A stretch of 64,000 nucleotides of DNA, from NCBI RefSeq assembly GCF_000720725.1, contig NZ_JOCQ01000010.1:124001-188000 (forward strand), given 5' to 3'. A program made the position numbers and the translations under genes. Shown here in pieces: positions 1 to 7,532 of this stretch. Source of the stretch: Streptomyces rimosus subsp. rimosus (lineage in GTDB: Bacteria; Actinomycetota; Actinomycetes; Streptomycetales; Streptomycetaceae). The number at the start of each line of letters is the position of its first letter. Positions within the stretch are counted from its first letter, which is position 1. The notes beneath the pieces were generated by a model. The model did no database searches. It was not told the DNA's origin and saw only the letters and a program-made list of their open reading frames with translations.

Positions 1-360
1 GTGCGGGGGCTCGTCCGCCAGCGCGCCGGGGGTCAGGGCGAGGAGGGCGCGGCAGGCGGTGTCGTCGCGGGAGGCGTCCCGTACGGTCGGGTCGAGCAGC
101 ATGCGCACGGCGGATAAGGAATCGCCCGCGGTGCTCTCCTCACAGGCGCCGCGCAGAACCGTCGCGTGCCGGCAGGCGTCCCCGTCCAGGAAGGCGCGCA
201 GGAGGGCGGTCTTGCCGACGCCGGCCGAACCGGTCACGACCGCTGAGCCCGCGGTTCCCCAACGGGCCTCGCGGGCGAGCCGGTCGAGGGCCCCGATGTC
301 CTCGGCCCGGCCGACCAGGGTGCTGTCCGTGCACGATGTGACGCTCCGGTCTTGCACCAT
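1..360 (-). CDS. LAL/LuxR-family ATPase regulator, N-terminal part (cut by window edge)
   Basis: Only the first 120 codons are inside the window; the rest lies to the left. The ATG at 360 opens a P-loop ATPase domain: LVGRAEDIGALDRL (residues 15-28), then Walker A GSAGVGKTALL (44-54). This layout is typical of large ATP-binding LuxR (LAL) regulators that sit in polyene and other polyketide clusters; the C-terminal LuxR helix-turn-helix is not visible. Codon 82 (115-117) is TTA, the rare leucine codon read by the bldA tRNA, so translation is probably tied to development. The next genes on the same strand are a type II thioesterase and a GDP-mannose 4,6-dehydratase, which fits a polyene cluster activator. 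An AfsR/SARP-type NTPase is the alternative while the C terminus is unseen. Confidence 0.8.
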   Translation of the reverse strand, partial: MVQDRSVTSCTDSTLVGRAEDIGALDRLAREARWGTAGSAVVTGSAGVGKTALLRAFLDGDACRHATVLRGACEESTAGDSLSAVRMLLDPTVRDASRDDTACRALLALTPGALADEPPH

Positions 361-422
361 AGAGTTCCTCGCACCTCAGAGACACAACAGATGCGACGGG
401 GCGTCACCACACCGTGTTGTAA

Positions 423-440
423 ATCACCCTAAAGAGTGAT
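423..440. promoter_or_regulatory. Imperfect 18-bp dyad in the leader of the LAL regulator
   Basis: ATCAC (423-427) is mirrored by GTGAT (436-440) around an AT-rich centre, in the 132-bp gap between the thioesterase stop and the regulator start. The gap is clearly less GC-rich than its surroundings, as expected for a promoter. The dyad could be an operator for the regulator gene. No known binding protein is recognised. Confidence 0.35.
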
Positions 441-492
441 GTCCGACGTGCGCCACAGTACATGATCAACAGACTTTGTGGCCAGGGTACCC

Positions 493-1260
493 TTAGCGGG
501 TGAACTCCTCCCCGCGGGCGAGGTGTTCACGCAGCAACGCCAGGACGGCGGGCGCCTGCGAGCTCAGGAAGAAGTGGCCTCCCGGGTACACCTTCAGGTC
601 GAACGCGCCCGTGGTGTGCGCGCGCCAGTCCCCTGCCTCCTCCAGCGTGGTCTTGGGGTCGTCGTCCCCCGTCAGCGCGGTGATCGGCGCCTTGATCGCC
701 GCCCCCGGATCGCAGCGGTAGGTCTCCACCGCGGTGTAGTCGCTGCGGATCGCCGGGAGGATCATGCGCAGCAGCTCCTCGTCGCCGAGCAGTGCGGCAT
801 CCGTACCGGACAGCAGCTTCAGCTCGGCGACGATGCCCTCGTCGTCGCGCCGGTGGACGCTCTCCGCGCGGTAACGGGAGGGGGCCCGCCGCCCCGACGC
901 GAAGAGGTGCGTCAGCTCACCGCCGTCGGCCTCCAGCCGCCGGGCCACCTCGAAGGCGACCATCGCGCCCATGCTGTGCCCGAAGAACGCCGTCGGCCGC
1001 GAGCGGAGCCGGTCCTTCAGCGCCGCGTACACCAGATCGGCCATGGTCCCGATGTCGTCGGGGCTGGCCTCGGTACGCCGGTCCTGGCGGCCCGGGTACT
1101 GCACCGACAGCACCTCCGCCACGGGCGCCAGCTGTGCCGACACGGGGAAGAAGAACGAGGCCGAACCGCCCGCGTGCGGAAAGCAGACCAGTTGGCGCGG
1201 GCGGTCCGGCGCCGGGTGGTAGCTCCGGGCCCAGAGGCCGTCCGCCGTGGTCGTCGTCAT
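493..1260 (-). CDS. Type II (editing) thioesterase
   Basis: A 255-residue alpha/beta hydrolase of the external type II thioesterase family, which removes aberrant acyl groups from PKS/NRPS carrier proteins. Visible motifs are CFPHAGGSASFFFP near the N terminus, the nucleophile elbow GHSMGAM (catalytic Ser) and GGHFFL near the C terminus (catalytic His). Length matches the family. The ATG at 1260 is preceded by GGAGGAGG at good spacing, so the longer upstream reading (to 1362) is rejected. It lies between a LAL regulator and a GDP-mannose dehydratase, all on the minus strand, as seen at the ends of polyene clusters. Its exact PKS partner is outside the window. Confidence 0.93.
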   Translation of the reverse strand: MTTTTADGLWARSYHPAPDRPRQLVCFPHAGGSASFFFPVSAQLAPVAEVLSVQYPGRQDRRTEASPDDIGTMADLVYAALKDRLRSRPTAFFGHSMGAMVAFEVARRLEADGGELTHLFASGRRAPSRYRAESVHRRDDEGIVAELKLLSGTDAALLGDEELLRMILPAIRSDYTAVETYRCDPGAAIKAPITALTGDDDPKTTLEEAGDWRAHTTGAFDLKVYPGGHFFLSSQAPAVLALLREHLARGEEFTR

Positions 1261-1359
1261 GGTGCTGGTTCCTCCTCCTCGCGATGGCACCGGGCCGGCG
1301 CCGGTGTGCGGCAGCCGGAACCGGCCCGGTGGTCCTCGATGACATTCCACCGTCGGGAA

Positions 1360-1375
1360 CACGGGAAATCACCTA
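1360..1375 (-). promoter_or_regulatory. Weak PAS-LuxR (PimM-type) operator-like site upstream of the thioesterase
   Basis: On the minus strand TAGGTGATTTCCCGTG matches the polyene PAS-LuxR consensus CTVGGGAWWTCCCBAG at 12 of 16 positions, with an intact 3' half GATTTCCC. It lies about 100 bp upstream of the thioesterase ATG. By itself it is weak; the perfect site at 2674 makes it more believable. Confidence 0.35.
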
Positions 1376-1418
1376 GTCTCCGCGCTCCGCGCGACGGCGC
1401 TCCCGCCGCCCCGGAGCC

Positions 1419-1453
1419 GTACGGGACACCCACCGCCCGGGGGTGTCCCGTAC
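1419..1453 (-). terminator. 13-bp perfect hairpin after the GDP-mannose dehydratase
   Basis: GTACGGGACACCC (1419-1431) pairs perfectly with GGGTGTCCCGTAC (1441-1453) across a 9-nt loop. It starts 7 bp past the stop codon of the minus-strand dehydratase and before the thioesterase promoter region, so an intrinsic terminator of the U-less streptomycete type is likely. Confidence 0.75.
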
Positions 1454-1459
1454 GCCCGG

Positions 1460-2491
1460 CTACCAGCTGGCGGCGAGCAGCAGGTCGCCGTACTCCCGCT
1501 CGCGGGAGGCCTGGCGCAGGTCGGAGTCGACCATCATGCGCATCAGCTCGGGGAAGTCGACGCTGGGCTCCCAGCCCAGCTGGGTGCGGGCGCGCTCGGC
1601 GTCCGCGCACAGGATCTCCACCTCGGCCGGGCGCACCAGCGAGGGGTCGATGCTGACGTAGTCCTCCCAGTTCAGGCCCACGTGCTCGAAGGCGATACGG
1701 ACCGCGTCGCGGACCGAGTGCATCTCGCCGGTGCCGATCACGTAGTCGCCCGGCTCGTCCTGCTGGAGCATCAGGTGCATGGCGCGGACGTAGTCCCCGG
1801 CGAAACCCCAGTCGCGTACCGCGTCGAGGTTGCCCAGGGACAGCTTGTCCTGGTAGCCGAGCTTGATGCGGGCCACCGCGAGGGAGATCTTGCGGGTCAC
1901 GAACTCCGCGCCGCGGCGCGGCGACTCGTGGTTGAACAGCATGCCGGAGACCGCGTACATGCCGAAGGACTCACGGTAGTTACGGGTGATGAAGTGCCCG
2001 TAGGTCTTGGCCACGCCGTAGGGGCTGCGCGGCCGGAAGATGGTGGTCTCGCACTGCGGGGTCTCGGCGACCTTGCCGAACATCTCCGAGGAGGACGCCT
2101 GGTAGAAGCGCATCTGGCTGCCGTCGGCGCTGCGCGAGCCGTTCAGGCCGCTGACCATGCGGATCGCTTCGAGCATGCGCAGCACGCCCATGCCGTTGAT
2201 CTCGGTGACGAGTTCGGCCTGCTGCCAGGACATCGGCACGAAGGAGATCGCGCCGAGGTTGTAGATCTCGTCGGGCTGCACCTTGTCGACGGCGGAGACC
2301 AGGCTGGCCTGGTCCATCAGGTCGCCGTCGACGAAGTTCAGCTCGGAGACGAGCCGGCTGACCCGCGACTTGCGGGGATTCGCCTGCCCCCGCATCAGCC
2401 CCCATACCTGGTACCCCTGCCCGAGCAGGTGCTCGGCCAGATAGGAGCCGTCCTGCCCGGTGATTCCGGTGATCAGCGCACGCTTGGACAT
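1460..2491 (-). CDS. gmd: GDP-mannose 4,6-dehydratase
   Basis: A 343-residue extended SDR that converts GDP-D-mannose to GDP-4-keto-6-deoxy-D-mannose, first step of GDP-mycosamine formation in polyene antibiotics. The Rossmann motif TGITGQDGSYL, the catalytic YGVAK (YxxxK), and ESPRRGAEFVTRKI, diagnostic of GMD enzymes, are all present. The ATG at 2491 follows a GAGAGG-like SD; the 147-nt upstream extension has no family N-terminal match. A perfect PAS-LuxR operator sits about 185 bp upstream. Family knowledge: GMD next to a thioesterase and LAL regulators is characteristic of nystatin/amphotericin/candicidin-type clusters. A role in general GDP-fucose or exopolysaccharide sugar synthesis is the alternative. 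Confidence 0.95.
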   Translation of the reverse strand: MSKRALITGITGQDGSYLAEHLLGQGYQVWGLMRGQANPRKSRVSRLVSELNFVDGDLMDQASLVSAVDKVQPDEIYNLGAISFVPMSWQQAELVTEINGMGVLRMLEAIRMVSGLNGSRSADGSQMRFYQASSSEMFGKVAETPQCETTIFRPRSPYGVAKTYGHFITRNYRESFGMYAVSGMLFNHESPRRGAEFVTRKISLAVARIKLGYQDKLSLGNLDAVRDWGFAGDYVRAMHLMLQQDEPGDYVIGTGEMHSVRDAVRIAFEHVGLNWEDYVSIDPSLVRPAEVEILCADAERARTQLGWEPSVDFPELMRMMVDSDLRQASREREYGDLLLAASW

Positions 2492-2673
2492 CTCATTCCT
2501 CTCCTCAGCATGGAACACACCGCCCAAACGCAGAGCCGAGTCGGCTGCTTGACCTCTTGGCTGCTGGGACCCGAAAGGGCACCGGATGACATCGGATATG
2601 CCGTGGTCCCGGACGCTGGGTAATCGGCACGTTGGCAAGCGGCCGGTCGCAGTGTCAAGGAATTCCGGGCACT

Positions 2674-2689
2674 CTAGGGAATTCCCGAG
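2674..2689. promoter_or_regulatory. Perfect PAS-LuxR (PimM/NysRIV-type) operator
   Basis: CTAGGGAATTCCCGAG fits the published PimM-family consensus CTVGGGAWWTCCCBAG at all 16 positions. It is nested in a larger dyad: GGCACTC (2668-2674) is mirrored by GAGTGCC (2687-2693) around the palindrome GGGAATTCCC (2677-2686). It lies about 185 bp upstream of the GDP-mannose dehydratase. It therefore points to control by a polyene pathway-specific PAS-LuxR activator, presumably encoded to the left of the window. Confidence 0.8.
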
Positions 2690-2773
2690 TGCCGCCCACC
2701 GGGCGTTCGGAAGCCCTCGTCACCCGGCGCCACCGGCCCCGGCTCGGTTTGCGGCACCCGGCCGGCCGGCACA

Positions 2774-2789
2774 CTAGGGATTTTCCGGT
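2774..2789. promoter_or_regulatory. Second, degenerate PAS-LuxR-type site
   Basis: CTAGGGATTTTCCGGT matches the same consensus at 13 of 16 positions and lies exactly 100 bp from the perfect site. It is 21 bp before the first ATG of the mixed-frame stretch 2795-3212, so it may once have served a plus-strand gene. Confidence 0.45.
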
Positions 2790-2794
2790 GGGCG

Positions 2795-3212
2795 GTGCGC
2801 TGCACTGTCCGGGTGTGCCCCCTCCAGGCCCGGCCGGCGCTCTCATCCCTGGTGCCGGCCGGGCCTGCCCGTCTCCTGGAGCGTCGTCCGGTGCTGCTCA
2901 GCCTCCTGCGAATCCATCTGCGGCCCCACCGGCGTTCCGTCGCGCCGGCGGGACTGCTGCAACTGGCGCAGGCCGCGGCCGCATTGGCCATGGCGACGGG
3001 CCGTGATCTGTGCCCGGCCGCCTTCCGGCACATGCCGGACTTCGGTTCCCGGATGGCGCTTCGGGCTCATTCTCGGACGTACGGATCCCTTCTGCGCCCG
3101 TATGCAGAATTACCTGGGCCACCTGGATCACCTGGACCGCGCGGGCGGTCTGCAGCGCGAACACAGCACCGGAGTCCGCGTCGTGCGGGCTTTTGTGCGC
3201 GATACCCGTTAA
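2795..3212 (+). pseudogene. Possible decayed coding sequence (frame switch near 3055)
   Basis: From the ATG at 2795 a frame with G/C-rich third positions runs to about 3050 (it includes LLQLAQAAAALAMATGRD). From about 3060 to the TAA at 3210-3212 the coding-like frame is a different one (it includes MQNYLGHLDHLDRAGGLQ). Neither half is a recognised family, and no strong SD precedes 2795. The pattern would fit a gene broken by a small indel, or chance bias in high-GC DNA. Confidence 0.25.
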
Positions 3213-3489
3213 GGCGCAGAATTCGGCCGCGCCCATTCCGCATCACATGACATCCCACGGCGCGTCGGCCGGCTGCCGGCGACCGCCGTGCCCGCCCCGC
3301 CGTGCCCACCGTGCTGCTGGTCCTGATGCCGGTGCGCGGCGGCGACGCCCGAGCCCGTACGCACCCCGCACGTGTCTCCGCGCCGGCCCGGTCCCGAAAA
3401 ATTCTTCCGGGGAAGTGCCCCAACCGACGCCTCCCCGCGCCCTCTTCCTTCGACCGGCTCTCACCCCGAGCAGACGAAGGAGAAGGACC

Positions 3490-3771
3490 ATGAAACGACG
3501 GCTGGTGCCGGGCGCGGTGCAGGTGGCACTGCTGGGCCCGGTGATGGCTCTGGCGAACCTGTTGCTGCCCCCGGGCACCCCCAGGGACCTGCTGGTGCTG
3601 TGCGCCGACGCCCTCGTCGGCGCCCTCGCTCCCCGTCCGCGCCCCCTGCACTACCATGCGCCGTACGTGCCCGCCCGTGCGCCCCGCCCGTGGCGGCTCG
3701 CCGTACGGGCCCGCGTGCGACGCTCGTGCTCCGGCCGCGGCCCGGAGCAGACGAACGGGGTGGAACAGTGA
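3490..3771 (+). CDS. Small hydrophobic hypothetical protein coupled to a sigma factor
   Basis: A 93-residue protein starting at the ATG at 3490, which follows a strong SD (GAAGGAGAAGGACC). The N-terminal half is hydrophobic (VQVALLGPVMALANLLL and DLLVLCADALVGALA) and could form one or two membrane segments; the C-terminal half is Arg/Pro-rich. Its TGA overlaps the GTG of the next gene (GTGA), so the two are translationally coupled. That suggests a role linked to the membrane-tethered sigma factor downstream, but no family is recognised. Confidence 0.6.
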   Translation: MKRRLVPGAVQVALLGPVMALANLLLPPGTPRDLLVLCADALVGALAPRPRPLHYHAPYVPARAPRPWRLAVRARVRRSCSGRGPEQTNGVEQ

Positions 3772-5546
3772 CCGTACTGTCCGGCATCAGCACAGCGGCC
3801 ACCGACGAGGACGACGCCACCCTGGTCAGGCGCTTCCAGTCCACCACCGACCCGCAGGCCCGCGGCTTACTCTTCGAGAAGCTCTACGCAGCTCATCGCC
3901 AACGTCTGTACGGCTTCTGCCTCAAGCGCTTGCTTCCCGACCGGGACGCGGCCCGGGAAGCGTTACAGGAAACCTTCCTCACCGCCTGGGCTCAGCTGGA
4001 CAAGCTGGAGCATCCGGAGGCCCTGGAATCCTGGCTCTACCGGATCGCCTGGCGGCGCTGCGCCCAGCAGCGACGGAAGCAGGGCCTGGCCACCGGGGTC
4101 CCGGTGGACGGCTGGGAGGAGTCCACCGGCCGGAAGACAGCTCACCGTCTGCGGCAGATCGCGGCGGACGATGCCGACTTCGCGGCCCGGCGCCGCCGTG
4201 TCCTGGTGCTCGTCCGGAACATCGCGGCGGCACAGGGCCCCGGCAGGCAGCGCTTCCTCGATCTGTACGTCGGTGAGGAGCTGACCGGCGACACGCTGGC
4301 ACACCGGCTCGGGCGCGCCACCGGAGCCACCAAGGAGGACAACGAGGCGCTGCGGGCGGCATTCAGGTCCACTGTGCTGGCCACGGACCCGCGCAACCGG
4401 AAGGCGTGCGGCCGGCTGGCGGGCATTCTGGCCACCGCGGTGACGTACTGGACCGCGCAGGCGGCGTCCGAACAGCGGGCCGGTCACGCTGCGGCAGCCG
4501 ACCGGGCGCGGCGGATCAAGGAAGCTCTGGAACGCTTCCTCGCCGATACGGACCCCGACAGCACCAAAGCCCTGCCGGAAGTCGTGTGTCGCACCGTCAC
4601 CCGGCATACCGGCCAGTGCCCCACGTGCCGGGGCAACGCCGAGCGCAGCGTCGCCCGCTGGTTCCCGGCGGTCGCGCCGTTCGCGTTCACCGATGTGATC
4701 ATGGACGTGGTCCGGGACGGGTTCGATCTGGTTTCCGCTGACGCACCCGCCGATGGCGGGGCCGTGACGGAGGTCAAGGGCGGGGAGAACAGCCGGACCG
4801 TAGGTCGGGCCAACGGTCGCTCCGGAGGTTCGCCCGGCCGCCCGGGCAGGCCGAGCCGTTCGCCGGGCATCGGGCGCCGCATCACGGTGAACACTTTGGT
4901 GGCTCTCGCGCTGAGCCTGGGCGTCGTGTACGGAAGCGGCGGCGCCGACCTCCCGATGGCGCAGCTCCTCTGGAGTTCCCCGGCCCCGTCGGGGTCGGAC
5001 GAACAGCGCGGCACTGGCCCGGTATCCGGCGCCGACCCGGCACGCCGTACGCCTCCCAGCCGTACGAATTCAGCGCATACCGACCCCGCGCATACCGACC
5101 CCGCGCGTACCGGCTCCGGGCAGCGGCCGAACAGCTCAGCCGCTACGAGCCCCGCGACCCGGCCCGCCCCGGCGTCGGAAGAAGCGGCGGACCCGGCCAC
5201 CGGACCGGCGGACCTCTCCCCTCCCCCGGCATCGACGCAAGCCGTCACCGGGCCGCCACCTGCGGCCGACGCTCCCGCCGGGGAGCAGGTGCCGGACGAG
5301 GAGCCGACGGGCACCCAGCCGTCCGGACAGCCTCCGACAGACCCGGACCCGGGTTCTGGTTCAAGTTCTAATTCAGGTTCGGGTTCTGGTTCTGGATCTG
5401 GAAACGGGAGCGCGCAGATGCAGGCGACGCAGTCCCAGTCGTCATCGTCCAGCCCGTCCGGCACCGGCCCCTTCGTCCAGCATCCTTCCGCCTACCAGGG
5501 GCTTCTTTCCCCGTCGACGTCGGCCACCGACGACGAGCCCGGGTAG
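3768..5546 (+). CDS. ECF sigma factor fused to a zinc anti-sigma motif, transmembrane helix and Ser/Gly/Pro-rich tail
   Basis: A 592-residue protein starting at the GTG at 3768. Residues about 30-95 are sigma-70 region 2 (FEKLYAAHRQRLYGFCLKRL, then ALQETFLTAWAQL and SWLYRIAWRRC). Region 4 is not clearly visible. Residues 280-287 are HTGQCPTC, the H-x3-C-x2-C motif of ZAS anti-sigma factors. A helix at about 372-390 (ITVNTLVALALSLGVVYG) is transmembrane. The rest, about 200 residues, is low-complexity Ser/Gly/Pro/Thr that would lie outside the cell. This matches the known idea of actinobacterial ECF factors carrying their own anti-sigma and membrane anchor (ECF52/53-like groups). Codon 34 (3867-3869) is TTA, so expression may depend on bldA. 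A secreted chitinase lies just downstream on the other strand. Confidence 0.85.
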   Translation: MTVLSGISTAATDEDDATLVRRFQSTTDPQARGLLFEKLYAAHRQRLYGFCLKRLLPDRDAAREALQETFLTAWAQLDKLEHPEALESWLYRIAWRRCAQQRRKQGLATGVPVDGWEESTGRKTAHRLRQIAADDADFAARRRRVLVLVRNIAAAQGPGRQRFLDLYVGEELTGDTLAHRLGRATGATKEDNEALRAAFRSTVLATDPRNRKACGRLAGILATAVTYWTAQAASEQRAGHAAAADRARRIKEALERFLADTDPDSTKALPEVVCRTVTRHTGQCPTCRGNAERSVARWFPAVAPFAFTDVIMDVVRDGFDLVSADAPADGGAVTEVKGGENSRTVGRANGRSGGSPGRPGRPSRSPGIGRRITVNTLVALALSLGVVYGSGGADLPMAQLLWSSPAPSGSDEQRGTGPVSGADPARRTPPSRTNSAHTDPAHTDPARTGSGQRPNSSAATSPATRPAPASEEAADPATGPADLSPPPASTQAVTGPPPAADAPAGEQVPDEEPTGTQPSGQPPTDPDPGSGSSSNSGSGSGSGSGNGSAQMQATQSQSSSSSPSGTGPFVQHPSAYQGLLSPSTSATDDEPG

Positions 5547-5553
5547 CGGACGA

Positions 5554-5579
5554 GCCCGGCTCCGGTGACGGAGCCGGGC
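5554..5579. terminator. Bidirectional terminator between the ECF fusion and the chitinase
   Basis: GCCCGGCTCCG (5554-5564) pairs perfectly with CGGAGCCGGGC (5569-5579) over a GTGA tetraloop. It lies 7 bp after the sigma-factor stop and 27 bp before the end of the convergent chitinase gene. Confidence 0.7.
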
Positions 5580-5606
5580 CGCGTTCGTCAGCAGTCGGTA
5601 CGTACG

Positions 5607-7130
5607 TCAGCAGGAGCCGATGTCCTGCCAGACGCCCCACTCGCCCGTACTGCCGGGCTCTTCGCCCGTCGTCCACCACTTGGCCTTCCAGGTGTGGCCC
5701 TTGTGCGACACCTGCTGGCCGGCGGTGTAGACGGTGCCGGCGGCCCAGGGCGCGGCCGTGCACTGGCCGCCGCTGCCGCCGGTGATGGTCAGGGCGTACG
5801 TCGCCGTGTGGCTGCTGGAGGGCCCGGTGCCGGTGACGGTGATGTGGTACGTACCGGACGCCGCCGCGGCGGTCGTGGCGAGGGTCAGGGTGGCGGAGCC
5901 GCCCGCCGTGACGGAGTCCGGGCTGAGCGAGGCGGTGACGCCCGCGGGCACGCCGCTGACGGTCAGGTTCACCTTCTGGGCCGCGCCCGCGGTCACCGCG
6001 GTCCGCACCGTGGTGGTGGCCGTGGCGCCGGCGGTCACCGACCCGGTGGCGGGTGCCGCCGTCACCGAGAAGTCGTTCTGCGGGGTGGTGGAGCCGCTGG
6101 TGAACGGGGCGAAGATTCGGGTGAAGTCCCACGGCTGCTGCTCGATGCCGGAGCAGTTGTCCGAGGCCGGGCCGCCGGGGCAGCCCCCGTTGTCGCGCTG
6201 GAGCGCCCAGAACGACAGGGTGTTGATCTTCTTGGCGGTGGCCCAGTCGTAGACCTGACGCGCGTTGGCCAGGGTGAACGTCTCGGCCGGACCGAAGTCG
6301 TCGACCCCGGGCATCTCGGTGACGCCGATCATGCCCCAGAGCTGGGCGTCGCTCTTGTCCGGGTAGAGGCGCGCGAGCTGATCGTGCAGGCCCTGGGCGG
6401 CGGTTTCGGTGTCGTTCGCCATGTTGTGGGCGGCGTTGTCGTAGTAGTCGAACGTCATCAGGTTGACCACGTCGACGCGGGCGCCGTTGCTCACCGCGTT
6501 CTTCAGCAGGGCGATGCCGTTGCCCGCCGGGCCGCGGGTGGTCGTCGGCAGGGTGTAGGAGATCTCCAGCTTCCGGCCGTTGGCCGCCGCCCAGTCCTGG
6601 ACGAGCTTGATGGCCTTGTTGCGCCGGTCGATGCCCGCGGTGTTGTCCAGCGCGTCGACCTCGATGTCCATGTCGAGCCGGCTGACGTCGTAGGTCGTGA
6701 CGACCTTCTCGTACGCGGCGGCGATCTGCTGGACGTCGGTGCAGCTGTCGGCGATCTCGGTGCCGGTGGTGTCCGCGGTGTACCCGCCGAACGAGGGGAT
6801 GACGTCGCCGCCCCTGGCCTGGATGGTCTTGATGTCGTCGCCGAAGGTGGCCGGCGAGATCGGCATGCTGGTGCTGCCGTTCCACAGGGGCGTGCAGGAA
6901 CCCTTCTGGGCTGTCTGGATGAACGCCATCGTCAGGTGCTTGGCGCCCGACTCGGCGGCCATCGCGGCGGGGCTCTGGCCGGTCCACGCCTCGAAGTAGG
7001 GCGCGAAGACATGGGCCGGGAGGGGTGTCGCGGCCGATGCGCCGCCGGCACCGGTCACGGCGAGGCCGAGCGCCGCGACCGCGGTGACGGCGGCGGTGAG
7101 TGCCGCACGCAGGGAGGGGATGCGTCTCAT
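5607..7130 (-). CDS. Secreted GH18 chitinase with C-terminal CBM5/12 chitin-binding domain
   Basis: A 507-residue endo-acting chitinase candidate that cleaves beta-1,4-GlcNAc polymers outside the cell. It has a Sec signal peptide (MRRIPSLRAALTAA, cleavage after GGASA), then a GH18 barrel with the catalytic motif LDMDIEVD and substrate-site residues such as MTFDYYDN. An Ig/FnIII-like linker domain follows (about 350-450), then a CBM5/12 module (APWAAGTVYTAGQQVSHKG, with the AKWWT aromatic platform). The ATG at 7130 begins the signal peptide; a TTG at 7145 is also possible, as neither has a good SD. Chitin-type direct repeats lie about 100 bp upstream, indicating chitin induction and DasR control. 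Confidence 0.95.
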   Translation of the reverse strand: MRRIPSLRAALTAAVTAVAALGLAVTGAGGASAATPLPAHVFAPYFEAWTGQSPAAMAAESGAKHLTMAFIQTAQKGSCTPLWNGSTSMPISPATFGDDIKTIQARGGDVIPSFGGYTADTTGTEIADSCTDVQQIAAAYEKVVTTYDVSRLDMDIEVDALDNTAGIDRRNKAIKLVQDWAAANGRKLEISYTLPTTTRGPAGNGIALLKNAVSNGARVDVVNLMTFDYYDNAAHNMANDTETAAQGLHDQLARLYPDKSDAQLWGMIGVTEMPGVDDFGPAETFTLANARQVYDWATAKKINTLSFWALQRDNGGCPGGPASDNCSGIEQQPWDFTRIFAPFTSGSTTPQNDFSVTAAPATGSVTAGATATTTVRTAVTAGAAQKVNLTVSGVPAGVTASLSPDSVTAGGSATLTLATTAAAASGTYHITVTGTGPSSSHTATYALTITGGSGGQCTAAPWAAGTVYTAGQQVSHKGHTWKAKWWTTGEEPGSTGEWGVWQDIGSC

Positions 7131-7224
7131 GGGTGTTGTGTCCAACCGACGAGGGGGGTGACCACTGGTCCCGTACGGGAGACGGGGCCGGGAAGAAATT
7201 CCCGCACGGGCAGGAGCATGTCAA

Positions 7225-7252
7225 TGGTCTGGACCAAGATGGGACTAGACCA
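7225..7252 (-). promoter_or_regulatory. Pair of 12-bp chitinase direct repeats (DasR-type sites)
   Basis: Read in the gene direction, TGGTCTAGTCCC (7252-7241) and TGGTCCAGACCA (7236-7225) are direct repeats separated by 4 bp. Both resemble the TGGTCYAGACCA element of streptomycete chitinase promoters and the DasR dre consensus. TTGACA (7224-7219) follows directly and may be the -35 box. Such repeats mediate GlcNAc/chitin control of chitinase genes. The remainder of the 7131-7532 gap shows nothing else except the hairpin at 7485. Confidence 0.75.
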
Positions 7253-7484
7253 ATTGACCCGGGTCGCCGCCGGCCGGCCGGGACACGCCCGCGGGACAGG
7301 CTTCCCGTCTGCCCGCGGAGGCACCGCCGCGTCATACGCACCGCCTGGACCACGTGTTCCACTCACCGGCCCTCCCCCGGTTCGCTACCTCCGGAGTAAT
7401 CGACGGTGTACGCCGCGCCGGCCGAAAGTCGCCACCACGCAGCAACACCTCACAGCAATCGCACAGCGAGAACCGCACCCCTAC

Positions 7485-7515
7485 CCGGCCCCGGGGCGAC
7501 ACGCCCCGGGGCCGG
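7485..7515 (-). terminator. 14-bp hairpin after the CMD gene
   Basis: CCGGCCCCGGGGCG (7485-7498) pairs perfectly with CGCCCCGGGGCCGG (7502-7515) over a 3-nt loop. It lies 17 bp beyond the stop of the minus-strand carboxymuconolactone decarboxylase gene. The long GC stem fits a Rho-independent terminator without a U-tract. Confidence 0.6.
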
Positions 7516-7532
7516 TCCGGTTCGCCCCGCCG

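Larger units (their letters stand above)
2492..3489. other. About 1 kb without a confident gene; polyene cluster border
   Basis: This gap separates the minus-strand dehydratase from the plus-strand small membrane gene at 3490. It holds two PAS-LuxR-type sites (2674-2689, 2774-2789), a GGAATTCC palindrome at 2659-2666, and at 2795-3212 a stretch whose coding-like frame switches part way (listed separately). I see no RNA gene. Confidence 0.5.
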
